A stretch of 64,000 nt of DNA from Chinchilla lanigera (lineage: Eukaryota; Chordata; Mammalia; Rodentia; Chinchillidae), in NCBI RefSeq assembly GCF_000276665.1, contig NW_004955518.1:163106-227105 (forward strand), in the 5' to 3' direction. Each line of letters opens with the position of its first letter. Within the stretch, counting starts at the first letter, position 1. The position numbers and the translations under genes were made by a program. The notes under the pieces were generated by a model that made no database searches, was not told the origin of the DNA, and saw only the letters and a program-made list of their open reading frames with translations. This document shows positions 1 to 11,689 of the stretch, one piece after another.

Positions 1-3000
1 CAATCCTCGGTGGATGGACATTTGGGTTGCTTCCACAATTTAGCAATTACAAACTGTGCTGCTATGAACATAGGTGCACATATATCATTGTGATATGATG
101 TTTTTAGATCTTCTGGGAAAATACACAGAATGGGAATAGCTGGGTTGAATGGGACCTCCAGTCCTAGTTTTCTGAGGAATCTCTAAACGGATTTCCACAG
201 TGGTTTCACCAGTCTGCATTCCCACCAGCAGTGGAGAAGAGTTCCTATTTCTCCACAGCCTCACCAGCATTTTTTATTGGTTGATTTCTTAATGCTAGTC
301 ATTCTTACTGGGGTAAGGTGGAATCTCAGTGTTGTTTTAATTTGCATTTCTCAAATGACTAATGATGTTGAACATTTTCTCATGTGTTTATTTTCCATTT
401 GTACTTCTTTATCTGAGAAGTGTGTATTCATCTCAGCTGCTCATTTCTGGGTTGGGTCTCTGAATTTGGGGGGCATGATATTTTTTAACTCTTTATATGT
501 TCTGGATAGAAACCCTTTGTCTGAGGGACAGTCAGCTAAAATATTTTCTAAGTTTGTAAGTTTTCTTTTTACCCTGCTGGTGATTTCTTTAAATGTGCAG
601 ACATTTTTCAGTAGGGTGACATCATAATTGGTGATTCTTTGAAGTGTTTCATATGCAGTTTGGTTTTTGTTCATGAACTCTCTGCCCACCCCTATGTCTT
701 CAAGGTTTTTATTGACTTTCTCTTCCAAAAAATTTAGTGTTTCTGCTTTAATATTGAGATCTGTGATTCATTTGGACTTGAGTTTGGTGCTTAGTGATAG
801 ACTTGGGTCTACTTCAGTCTTTTGCAGATGGCAAGCCAATTACTCCAGCACCACTTATTAAAGAGGATATTGTTCCTCCAGTGAGTTCGTTTGCACCATT
901 TATCAAAGATGAGGTGGCTGAGTGTATTTTTGGTTCTGGCTATTTCTTCCAGTCTGTTCCATCGATCTTCAGATCTCTTTTTCAGCCAGTATCAGGTTGA
1001 CTTTATTACAGTAGCTTTGTACTATAATTTCAGGTCAGGGATTGTGATTCCACCTGACTTGTCCTTGTTGCCCAGGATTGCTGTTGCTATTCTGGGTCTC
1101 TTCTGGTTCCAGATGAATTTAAGGCATGTTTTCTCAAGATCTCTGAGAGATGCTAATGGTAGTTGAACGGCAATTGCATTGAATCTGTACAGCAGTTTTG
1201 GGAGGATGGCCATTTTCACAATGTTGGTTCTTCCTATCCATGAGCAAGGAATGATTTCCCATTTACTGAAATCTTCTTCGATGTCTTTTTTCAGAGTACT
1301 GTAATTTTATTGAAGAGATCTTTGACCTTTTTTGTTAGATGTATTCCTAAATATTTCAATTTCTTGGGTGTTATTGTGAAAGATATGGTTTCCTTAATTT
1401 CTCTATAAGTCTGTTTATTCTTTGTGTATAGGAATGCTATCGATTTCTGGGTGTTGACTTTGTATCCAGCTACACTGCTGAATTTGTTGATTAATTCAAG
1501 GAGTCTTCTAGTGGAGTTTTTGGAGTCTTCCATGTAAAGTATCATGTCATCTGCAAATAGTGATACTTTTACTTCTTCCACTCCTATCCTTGTTCCTTTT
1601 GTTTCTCTCTCTGGTCTAATTGGTCTGGTTAATGGTTTTCAGAATTATATTGAACAGGAGTGGTGACAGTGGACATTCTTGTGTTGTTCCCATTTAAAAG
1701 TAAAAGCTTTCAGTTTTTATCCGTTGAGAATGATGTTGGCTGTTGGATTGTCATGGATGGCTTCGATCAGGTTAAGGTAAAGACCATCTATTCCAATTTT
1801 CTGTAGAGTTTTTATCATGAATGCATGTTGGACCTTGTCAAAAGCTTTTTCTGCATCTATTGAGATGATCATATTGTTTCTATCTTTGGCTTCATTGATA
1901 TGGCATATAACATTTACATCTTTATGAATATTGAATCAACCCTGCAGTCCTGGAATGAATCCGACTTCATCGTGATGTATGATATTCTTCATGATTTGCT
2001 GCATTCTATTTGTTAGTATTTTATTGAGTATCTTTTCATCTATATTCATTAGGAAGATTAGTCTGTAGTTCCCTGTCTTGGTTGGGTCTTTCTCTGGTTT
2101 TGGTATCAGTATGATGCTTGCCTCAGAAATGAGTTAGGGAGAATTGCTTCCTTTTCAATTTCATTGAAGAGTTTGAGGAGGGTTGGTATTAAATCTTCTC
2201 TGAATTTCTTTTAAAATCCTGCTGTGAATCCATCAAGGCCTGGGCTTTTTTCTGTCGGTGGGTTTTTAGTCATGATTTCAATCTCATTAATTGATATTGG
2301 GTTTTTCAGGAATTTTGCATCTTCTTGAGTCAACCTTGGTAATTCATACATATCTAGGAATCTGTCCATTTCTTCTGAGTTTTCTGTCCTATGGGAGTAA
2401 AGATTTTCAAAGTAGGTATTAATGATCATCTCAATTTCTGTGGAATGTGTAGTAATTTCATCCTTTTCATTCCTTATTGCATGAATCTGAGTTCTTTCCC
2501 TTTTTTGATAAGGTTGGTGAGGGGTTTATCAATTAGATTTATTTGTTCAAAGAATAACTCTGATTCATTTATTTTTTGGAGGGTTTTCTTTGTCTCCATT
2601 GCATTAATTTCTGCCCTAATATTTATAATCTCCTCCCTTCTTTGGGCTTTGGACTTGGCTTGTTGTTCGTTTTCTAACCATTTAACATGCAGCCTTAGGC
2701 TATTTATTTGTTCTCTTTCTGTTTTCCTTATATGTGAATTCATGGCTATAAATTTCCCTCTGAAGACAGCTTTCATTGCATCCCATAGATTCCGGTAAGT
2801 TGTATTTACATTTTCATTTGTTTGTAGGTATTTTTTATTTCATCTTTAATTTCTTCTAAACAACACGTTGGTTGTTCGGGAGATTGTTGTTCAATTTCCA
2901 AGTGTTTATGGAGTTTTGGAGTTCCTTCTGTCATTAATTTCAAATTTCATTGAACTGTGGTCAGTTAATATGCATGGAATAATTTCAGTTGTTTTACATT

Positions 3001-3765
3001 TTGATAGGTGTGCTCCATGGGTTAGAATGTGGTCTATTTTAGAGAAAGACCCATGTACAGCTGAGAAAAATGTGTATTCTGATGTTGTGGGGTGGAATAC
3101 TCTGTAGATATCTACTAACTCCATTTCTTCACAGCTTTGGTTCAGATCACTAATTTCATTGCTGACTTTTTCTCCAGTGAACCATCTCTTTGTGTCAATG
3201 GGTTCTTGAGGTCACCTGTTACAATAGCGTTACTAATTATATGGGTTTTATGCCTGTTAAGATTTGTCTTATATAATTTGGAGCTCTGATATTTGGTGCA
3301 TACATTTTTATCATTGCCATCTCATCCTCTTGCAGTTTTCCCTTGACCAGTATATAGTGATCTTCTTTATCTCCTTTGATTGTTTTATTTTTTTATTTTT
3401 ATTTTTTTGGTTTTTCTCCAGTACCAGGAACCAATCTCATGACCTTGCGCTTGCCAGGCAGGTGCTTTGCCACTCACCTAAATCCCCAGCCCCTTGATTG
3501 TTTCAGTTTGAAGTTTACAATACCTGCAAATAGAATAGCTACACCTACTTTTTTCTGGGTTCCTGTTGCATGGAGGATTGTTTTCCATCCTTTGACTTTT
3601 AGGCTATGGATTTCCTTTTGAGTAACATGTGTTTCCAGCATACAGCGTATCGTTGGATTTTGTTTTTAAATCCACTCTGTCAGTCTGTTTCTTTTGACTG
3701 GAGAATTGAGGCCATTTACATTTATAGCTATAACCAAAACGTGTTGATTTATCATTGTCATGTTA
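1..3765 (-). pseudogene. L1-A ORF2 relic (endonuclease and reverse transcriptase), 3' end outside window
   Basis: ORF2p supplies the nicking endonuclease and the reverse transcriptase of L1. The endonuclease N-terminal block (INVNGLNSPVKRNR) lies near 3740-3690, and the endonuclease end with the ILTDHS motif lies near 2990-2950. The catalytic reverse-transcriptase motif FADD is encoded at about 1557-1546 within [14 protein letters not shown], so that motif is intact. The frame is broken repeatedly and carries a SINE insertion, so no full protein can be made. Confidence 0.92.
3386..3493 (-). mobile_element. tRNA-derived ID-like SINE inserted in L1-A ORF2
   Basis: On the minus strand this reads GGGGCTGGGGATTTAGGTGAG followed by a B-box region and an A-rich tail. 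It is flanked by the direct repeat TTGATTGTTT at 3376-3385 and 3494-3503, an exact target-site duplication. It therefore jumped into L1-A after L1-A was in place. Confidence 0.93.
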
Positions 3766-3771
3766 TTTACT

Positions 3772-4848
3772 TGCGTCGGTGTCCTACTTTTTCTACCTGT
3801 TTCCTTGCTTGCTCTTCTTGATGTTTCCTTTCTATTGTTGCTCCTGAAATTGTGGTCACATTTTTCACTGCCTAGAATATCTTTTAGTATTCTCTCTAAT
3901 GCTGCTTTGACACTCATGAAATTTTTCAATTGTTTTTGTTTTGGAAATATTTTATTTCTCCATTGAATTTGAGGAATAGTTTGGCAGGGGACATCAGTCT
4001 TGCTTAGAAGCTGTTTTGTCTCAGGACCTGTAATACTTCACTCCAAGCTCTTTGCAAATGTATTGTTTGTGCTGAGAAGTCTGCCGTGATTCTGATGGGC
4101 TTTCATTTATGAGTATCTGTACCTTTTCACTAGCAACTTTTAGTATCCTGTTCTTTGCTGGAGATCTGGGAATTTGACTCATATATCTGGGTGTAGTTTT
4201 ATTTTGGTTGTGGTTCATTGGAGTTCTACATCCCTCATTTACTGTATATCAGGTTGTGTTTCCATACTTGGGAAATTTTCTGCTACTATTTCTGCAAATA
4301 TTCTTTTCATGTCAGTTGTGTTGCCTCCTTCTGTGTCATTGACTCCCATTACTGGTACATTATTCCTCTTTGCCTCGTCTTGCAGCTGCTGAATTGATTT
4401 TTCCTGGATCCTTGTTGATTATATGAGATCCTTCTTTCACGTTTGCTAGCTGCCATGCTGTCTTTAAAGTCCGAAATTCTGTCTTCAGCTTCATTCAAGT
4501 GGTTTTGACGGCTTTCAGTGACAGCTTTGTTTTCCTGGAAGTCTCTTTGAATCTGGTTCATGCATTCTAAGTTCTTTGTATATTTTTCATTTCATGCTTC
4601 CACCCATTGCCTCTGTTCTTCTATATACTCATATGTTTCTTCTTCAAACGTTTTGAGCAGTTCTTTCATTATTATTGTCATTTCATTTTTTGCCTGAGAG
4701 ATTATTTCTGATCTCATTTTTACTTCCATTGCAATCATTTCAGCTATTTCTGGTATATGTTTATCAGATATCCTATGTCTATGTCTCCTGGGCTTGTTCT
4801 GAGTGTGGTAGAGTTCTGGGATTGTGTTTTAGTCCTTTATTTTGTCGT
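3772..4848 (-). pseudogene. L1-A ORF1 relic
   Basis: ORF1p is the L1 RNA-binding trimeric chaperone. The fragment at 4561-4349 reads like its coiled coil (asparagine-rich, heptad-like spacing around residues such as LNEAEDRISDFKDS). The stretch at 3929-3772 is the basic C-terminal end, ending in a Lys/Arg/Ser-rich tail. By alignment to copy C, the start codon has become ACG at about 4848. Stops and frameshifts divide it into at least three pieces. Confidence 0.8.
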
Positions 4849-4849
4849 G

Positions 4850-5760
4850 TTTGCTACCAGATGCAGAAAGCTCAGTTTCCCTCTTCAGTGGCTGTACAGC
4901 AAAGGCCTCTAGTGTCTCTAGTTTTCCTGTTAGTCAGGTTTGCACCTGTGTGTTTGCGGAGAAGCTCTACTTACTCTGGGGTTTTCTGGAAGTTGTTGAT
5001 TTGTATCTAGTTATCACAGGTCTCAGATGCGGGCATCGGTGTCAGCTGATGGTACACCATGTGATCCCGTGTCCCCTTGCAGTTCAGGGCACGTGCATGG
5101 CCCAGACTCGGCTTGCACTGGTGTGACAATCCTGCTCCAGTGGACCTATGTCCCCAGGCATACAGAAAAAACCCAGACGCAAACTGCAGGGTGGACAGTT
5201 TGTGAAGCACCTAATTCTGTGTCTCCAGTCAGTTCAGGACACATACAGGAAGCAGATGCAGGCTGGACAGACAGCAATCACAGACTTCCTATGCCTGTGA
5301 CCCCCCAGGGGGTCTGTTCACAAGTAAAGCATGGACTTGAACTGCAGGACCAGCAGCTCTCAGATGTCTTGCTCACTTGGTGCAGGGCATGCTCAGGGAG
5401 AACTCACTTGGGAACCCTGGTGAGAGCAGTCCCTGGGCCTTCTGAATGAGGACCTCCTGTATGCCACAGGTGCACAGAGGGCAAAGACCCACACTATAAT
5501 GGTGGCAAGGTCCTGGGTCTCCAGTTCTGCCCCCAGGAAGTAGTTGAGCAATACCTGGCTCTCTCCACGAGTTTCAGCTGGGAACCGTGGTGGTGGGAGC
5601 AAGTCACAGCCCGCCTTTTTCTGCTTCCCAATCATTTCAGGACATGCACAAGAGCCAGACCCAGACCACCTAAGCAGCAATCCAGACTACACATGAGTGG
5701 GACTCCCCCTTTGGTCTGGGCTCAAATAAAGCATGGACTCCAACAGAAATGATTCAAAAT
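4850..5760 (-). promoter_or_regulatory. L1-A 5' UTR with tandem monomer structure
   Basis: This GC-rich, ORF-poor block upstream of ORF1 contains a repeat with a period of about 403 bp. The 'taaagcatggact' segment occurs near 5325 and again near 5728, and a 'ttctg...ttcaggacat' block occurs near 5212 and 5614. L1 5' UTRs carry the internal RNA polymerase II promoter, and tandem monomers are known from mouse L1 families. Promoter function here is inferred from position and architecture only. The second monomer is incomplete. Confidence 0.65.
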
Positions 5761-5829
5761 TTGTCATGTAGGATGAATATTCAAAAGAGAATAAATGAAC
5801 ACATAGGCTTAAAGACTGAGTTGATGAAG

Positions 5830-6260
5830 AGTAGATGAGGTTTTTTTTATCTTTTCTTTATCACACATTATATAGAATATAGAATAGTGGGTTTCATTGT
5901 GACAATTTTATGCATACATATTACATACTTTGATCACATCCTCCTTCCATGATCTTCCCCCATTGTCCTCCAGTTCCCAGTCCCTTTTCCTTCCCCTTCT
6001 TCCTCTTCTCCTTCTCCCTTTCCTTTTCTTCCTCCTCCCGTTCCTTCTTCTCCTCCTCTTCTTCTTCTCCTCTTCCTCCTCCTCCTCCTTCTTCTCCTTT
6101 TTACTTTCATGTCATTTCCCTCCATTCAGATTCCACATGCGAGAGAAAATATGAGATTCTTATCCTTCTGAGTCTGGCTTATTTCACTTAAGTAGATCAT
6201 CTGTAGTTTCATCCATTTTCTTACAAAATATATGATTTTGTTTTTTATGGTGGAATATTT
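5830..6260 (-). mobile_element. Old L1 3'-end fragment (antisense) with internal polypyrimidine tract
   Basis: The plus strand carries the reverse complement of a typical older rodent L1 tail: a 'gtgggtttcattgtgac' start, a 'ctggcttatttcactta' motif and an 'ttttatggtggaatat' motif. It is more diverged than copies A-E. A C/T-rich tract (about 5960-6115) sits inside it. Confidence 0.7.
5960..6115. repeat. Polypyrimidine (TTCC/TCC)n low-complexity tract
   Basis: About 150 bp are nearly all C and T on the plus strand, rich in TCC and TTC triplets. Long open frames of Ser/Phe/Leu on one strand and Arg/Gly on the other are artefacts of this composition. Confidence 0.9.
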
Positions 6261-6439
6261 CGTTGCAGAGTACTGAAACTTTATCTTTGTACCTATAGAT
6301 TCAACAACTGTTTTGTTTTCAAATTGAAAGTGTTAAAGTGCTTAATTAATTATAGTGTGTCAGGAAATAGGGAGAATAACAGGAAATAAGTAAATAAATA
6401 AATTTCCTGTGGACTGCTGATGAGGAAGTCAGGCTCCAC

Positions 6440-6880
6440 AAACAAGCAAGAACACTTCAAGTAAGACTGCATTGGCCACCATCACCATGGGAAAGGCTTT
6501 GGATTCAGGAAACCTAGTGAGCTGCCTTGGTAAGTCCTCGGGTTTGACTCCCTGCTGCCACCATGGGAAGGGCCATTACACTTGGGAGGCCTTGGAGAGC
6601 TGTCTGGGAGCCTGAAATCCCTGTCTCTGCTTCCCACTGTCATCTCAGTGATGATCCTGAATCCTTGTAAACCTAGGGAGATTTGAGAATGAGAAAAAAA
6701 AAGAAGCAAGATACAATCTCAGCTAAACACCCCACCCAGAACAGGTCCAGGAAACATTAGCATGGAGAAACATGGAAGTCACACACCTGAAATCTCTAAA
6801 TGATAGCAGCTGAAGTAAAGAACAAACTACGTCAGGCTATAGAGGAAATAAGATAGAAACAATAACGGGTAAAAAAAAGA
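6440..6880 (+). promoter_or_regulatory. L1-B 5' region, different type from copies A and C
   Basis: The stretch contains the near-repeat 'caccatgggaa(a/g)gg' at about 6483 and 6560, then A-rich sequence leading into ORF1. I see no match to the ~400-bp monomers of copies A and C. Promoter function is inferred only from its position ahead of ORF1. Confidence 0.45.
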
Positions 6881-7746
6881 AATGACAACCACAATGAAAG
6901 AATTTCTCAGCATACCAAAAGAAGACATAGATAGAAAATAGAGGAGCACAAAAAACTGATAGAAGCCTTGAATGAACAGTATAGGAAAGAATTAGAATGC
7001 ATGAAACAGATTCAAAGAAACATTCAGGAAATTAAAAATTCCACTGAGAGTTGGAAGAACTGCTTGAATGAAATGAAAGATAGACTCTCAGACCTTGAAG
7101 ACAGCATTGCAGTGAGTAATCATGAAAGAAAAGGTTTCTTAAAATTAACAAAAGAATAGCAAGTAATAATGTAACAGCTGCAAGATGATGCAAAGAAAAA
7201 CAATATAAGGCTGAAAGGTGTCAACAAAAGAGCAGGAGGCAGCATGAATGACATCAAAAGAATATTTGCAAAAGTAACAGCAAAAAATTTCCTAAGTGTG
7301 GGACAAGAACCTTAGATACACATAAGTGAGGGATATAGAACCCAAATTAGCCAGAACCAAAATACATCTACACCCAGACACATAATAATCAAGATCCCAG
7401 GACTTGAGCAAAAGAACAGAATATGAAAAACTTTTAGAGAAAAGAAACAGTTCACCTATGAAGGAAAGCCCATCAGAATCATGACAGATTTCTCAACACA
7501 GACCATCAAGTCAAGAACAGCTTGGAGTGAAGTACTACAGGTCCTGAAAAAAAACAACTTTCAATTCAGATTGCTGTACCCTGCAAAGCTATCTTTCAAA
7601 ACTGATGGAGAAATAAGATACTTCCATGACAAAGATCAACTGAATAAATTTATGAGCACCAAGCCAATATTACAAAGAGTACTGAAAGATATTCTACAAA
7701 GAGGTAAAAATGACCACAATCTCAAGACCAACCATAGAAAAGAATG
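6870..7746 (+). pseudogene. L1-B ORF1 relic
   Basis: The coiled-coil part is visible at 6968-7159 (MNEQYRKELECMKQIQRN... LNEMKDRLSDLEDS). A central region with stops contains STPRHIIIK-like residues expected of the RNA-recognition fold. The C-terminal domain is open at 7481-7747 (LYPAKLSFKTDGEIRYFHDK). The N-terminal part aligned to copy C is not recognisable. A SINE inserted at the end of the frame. Multiple stops make it non-functional. Confidence 0.85.
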
Positions 7747-7752
7747 ACCAAG

Positions 7753-7847
7753 GGGCTGGAGATTTAGCTCAGTGGCAAAGTGCCTGTCTGGCAAGCTCAA
7801 GGTCCTGAGTTCATTTTCCAGTACTGGACAACCCCCCCCCAAAAAAA
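7753..7847 (+). mobile_element. tRNA-derived ID-like SINE between L1-B ORF1 and ORF2
   Basis: It starts GGGCTGGAGATTTAGCTCAG, has a B box around 'gagttcattttc' and ends in a C-run followed by A-rich tail. The 12-bp direct repeat AGAATGACCAAG flanks it exactly (7741-7752 and 7848-7859). It is a retrotransposed copy and not a tRNA gene. Confidence 0.95.
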
Positions 7848-7915
7848 AGAATGACCAAGCAAGGTAAGCAATTAAACAGAGGGGGAAAGTACAGAACCAA
7901 CAGTGGGAAAATAGC

Positions 7916-10900
7916 ATGACAAGGATAAGTCAATACATAACAGTTATAACCATTAATGTCAATGGCCTCAATTCACCAGTCAAAAGAAACAGACTGGCAG
8001 AGTATATAAAAAAACAAAATCCAACAATATGTTGTATACAAGAAACACATTTTACTCAATAAAAAAATTCTTGGACTGACAGTCAAATGATGGAAAATAA
8101 TACTCCATGTGACAGGAATCCAGAAAAAAGCAGGAATAGCTATTCTGTTTGAAGACAAGGTAAACTTCAAACCAATAATGATCAAAAGAGATAAATAAGG
8201 TGACTATATTCTTGTTAAGGGAAAACTGCAAAAGGAAGAGATAATCATAAATATGTATACACCAAATGTAGGAGCACTCAACTATATAAGGCAAATTTTA
8301 ACAGACATGGAAAATCAAAAAAGTAATAACACAGTTACAGCAGGGGATGTTGACACCTCATTGTCACAAAGAGATGGATCAACTAGACAAAAAAATCATC
8401 AAAGAAATGACAGAACTGAACCAAACATGTAAACAAATGGACTTAGTAGACCTTTACATAGTGTTCCACCCAACAGCATCAGAATACACGTTCTTTTCAG
8501 CTGCACATGTGACATTCTCTAAAATAGACCACATGGTAGCACATAGAACTTGCTTAAGTAAATACAAAAAATTGAAACTATTCCATGCATATTACTGGAC
8601 CAGAGTGCAATGAAAATGGAAATAAATGATGAAAGAAATTGCAAAAACTCCATAAACACATGGAAATTAAATAACACCCTCCCGAACAACCAGTGAGTCA
8701 CTGGAGAAATTAAAAGAGAAATTAACACTATTTACAATGAAACAAAAATGCAGATACAAACTACCAGAACCCGTGGCACACAGTGAAAGCAGTCCTCAGA
8801 GGGAAATTTATAGCAGTGGATTCCCACATCAAGAAAACAGAATGAACACAAATAAACAACCTTACATTACACCTCAAACTTCTAGAAAAAGAAGAACAAG
8901 TTAAGCACAAAGCACAAAGAAGGCAGGAAATTATAAAGATAAGAATAGAAATAACAAAATTGAAACTAAGAAAACAATACAAAGGATTAATGAATGGAAG
9001 AATTGGTTTTTTGAAAAAATAAATAAAATTGATAAACTCCTAGCTAACCTTATCAAAAAAAGAAAGAAAAACTTAAATTCATGCAATAAGGAATGAAAGT
9101 GGTGATATCACTGCAGACCCTGTAGAAATTCAGAAGATGATCAATACCTGTTTCAAAAAACTTTACTCTCATGAGATGGAAAACAGAAGAAATGGACAGA
9201 TTCCTAAATACATATATGAATCACCAAATTACCAAATATGAATTACCAAGGCTGAACCAAGGTAAGAAGTCTTGAATAACACAATATCAGCCAGTGAAAT
9301 TGAAAATGTAATAAAAAACTTACCAACAAAAAAAGCCCAGATCCTGATGGATACACAGCTGAATTCTACAAGAAATTTAGAGAAGATTTAATACCAATTC
9401 TTCTTAAACTCTTTAAAGAAATAGAAAGGGAAGCAATTCTCCCAAACTCATTCCTGGAGGCAAGTATTACTTGATACCAAAACCAGAAAAAGAACTAACC
9501 AAAAGAGAGAACTATAGGCCAATCTCCCTAATGAACATGGATGCAAAAATTCTCAATAAAATGCTAGCTAATAGAATGCAGCAAATCATCAAGAATATAA
9601 TATGCAATCACCAAGTGGAATTCATCACAGCAGTGCAAGCATGGTTCAATGTACACAAAGCAATTAATGTAATACACTATATCAACAGAGCTAAAGACAA
9701 GTATCATGATCATCTAAATAGAGGCAGAAAAAGCTTTTGATAAAGTCTGACACTTATCCATGATAAAAACCCTACAAAAAGTTGGCACAGAAGGACTTTA
9801 TCTCAATGTGATAAAAGCCATCTATTACAAACCAACAGCCAATATCATACTAAATGGACAAAAACTGAAAGCTTTCACTTTAAAATCAGGAACAAGACAA
9901 GGATATCCACTGTTACCACTCCTATTCAACATAGTTCCAGAAACACTAGCCAGAGCAATTAGAAAAGAGAGAAATGAATAAAGATAGGAAAGGAAGAAGT
10001 GAAATTATCTTTATTCACAGATGACATGATACTCTATATGGAAGTCCTCCAAAACTCCCTCAAAAGACTCCTAGAATTAATCAACAAATTCAGTAAAGTA
10101 GCTGGATACAAAGTCAACACTCAAAAATCAATAGCATTCCTATATACAAGCAACAAACAAACAGAGAGAGAGAAATTAAGGAAACCATACCTTTCACAAT
10201 AGCATCCAAAAATTTAAATACTTAGGAATCAATCTAACAAAAGAAATAAAAGATATACACAGCGAAAATTACACTACTCTGAAAAAAGAGATGGAAGAGG
10301 ATTTCAAAAAATGGAAAGATATTCCATGCTTGTGGATAGGAAAAACCAACATTGTGAAACTGGCCATACTCCCAAAACGTTCATACAAATTCAATGCTAT
10401 TCCAATGAAAATACCACTGGTATACCTCACAGACGTAGAGAAAATATTGCTGAAATTCATCTGGAACCACAAGATACCCAGAATAGCAAAAGCAATCCTG
10501 GGAAACAAAGGCAAGGCAGGAGATATCACAATCCCTGATTTGAAATTATCCTACAAAGCTAATGTGGTAAAATCAGTATGGTATTGGCAACAAAAACAGA
10601 CCTGAAGGTCACTGGAAGAGACTAGAAGATGCAACAACAACCATAAAGACACTCAGCCACCATATCTTTGACAAAGGGGCCAAACATGTTTACTGGAAGA
10701 AAGAAAACCTCTTTAATAAATGGTGCTAGAAAAACTGGCTTTCCACATGCCAAAGACTAAAACTAGACCTAAACCTATCACCATGCACCAAAATAAAGTC
10801 AAAATGGCTTTAGAAGCTAAATATTAAAGCAAAAACAATCTATTGAAAGAGAAAGTAGGTGGAAGTCTTGAATACATAGTGTTAGGTAGAGAGTTCATGA

Positions 10901-11580
10901 ACAAAAAACAAACTGTATGTGAAATATTTCAAAGAATCAACAACAGGGCTCTCCTCATTGAAAAGTTTCTGCACATCAAAAGAAAATCACCAACAGGGTG
11001 AAAAGAAAAACAACAAATTGGGAAAAAATTTTAGCCAACTGTCCCTCAGACAAAGGACTCCTGTCCAGAACATACAAAGAATTTAAATAAATCAGGCTCC
11101 CAAAATTCAAAGACCCAATTCAAAAATGGGCATTTGAGATGAATACACATTTCTCACATAAAGAAATACCAATGGCAAATAAATACATGAAAAAATGTTC
11201 AATGTCATTAGTCATTCAAGAAATGCAAATTAAAACAACACTGAGATTCCATCTCACTCCCCAAAGAATGACCATCATCAAGAAATCAACCAAAAACAAA
11301 TGCTGGTGGGGTTGTGGAGAAAAAGGAACCCTTCTCCACTCTTGGTGGGAATGTAGGCTGGGACAACCATTGTAGAAATCAGTCTAGAGATTTCTCAATA
11401 AACTAGGACTAGAGGTTCCATTCAACCCAACTATTCCCCTCCAGGGTATTTTTCCAGAAGAACTGAAAACATCATACTACGATGATATATGTGCACCCAT
11501 GTGTGTAGCAGTGCAACTTGTCATAGCTAGATATTGGAAACAACCCAAATGTCCATCAACTGAGGAATGGATAAAAAAAA
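7916..11580 (+). pseudogene. L1-B ORF2 relic (endonuclease and reverse transcriptase)
   Basis: It begins at an ATG followed by TVITINVNGLNSPVKRNRL-like endonuclease sequence. The endonuclease end (FHPTASEYTFFSAAH) is at 8347-8613. Reverse-transcriptase blocks include the [15 protein letters not shown] stretch near 9890-9935. The catalytic box reads FTDD at about 10013-10024 instead of FADD, so its alanine has become threonine. The Cys-rich C-terminal region ([18 protein letters not shown]) is at about 11305-11355. Frameshifts and stops occur throughout. Confidence 0.92.
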
Positions 11581-11689
11581 AGTGGTAATTTTATAAAATG
11601 GAGTATTACTCAGCTATAAAGAAAGATAAACTCTAAGATATTATAGGAAAATGGATGCAACTAGAGACCATACTCAAAAGCGAAATAAA

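Larger units (their letters stand above)
1..5760 (-). mobile_element. L1 retrotransposon copy A, near full length, cut by window start
   Basis: Read on the minus strand, this contains in order a GC-rich 5' UTR (about 5760-4850), an ORF1 relic, and an ORF2 relic that runs out of the window at position 1. The 3' UTR lies outside. The same order and closely similar sequence recur in copies B, C, D and E. A tRNA-derived SINE interrupts it at 3386-3493. Both reading frames are broken many times, so it cannot be autonomously active. The plus-strand open frames here are shadows of ORF2. Confidence 0.95.

Noticed and set aside
5930..6191. Ser/Phe/Leu-rich and Arg/Gly-rich open frames
   Set aside because: They are products of the polypyrimidine tract, not genes.
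7753..7847. tRNA-like sequence with A and B boxes (also at 3386, 21130 and 57921)
   Set aside because: A-rich tails and exact target-site duplications show these are SINEs and not tRNA genes.
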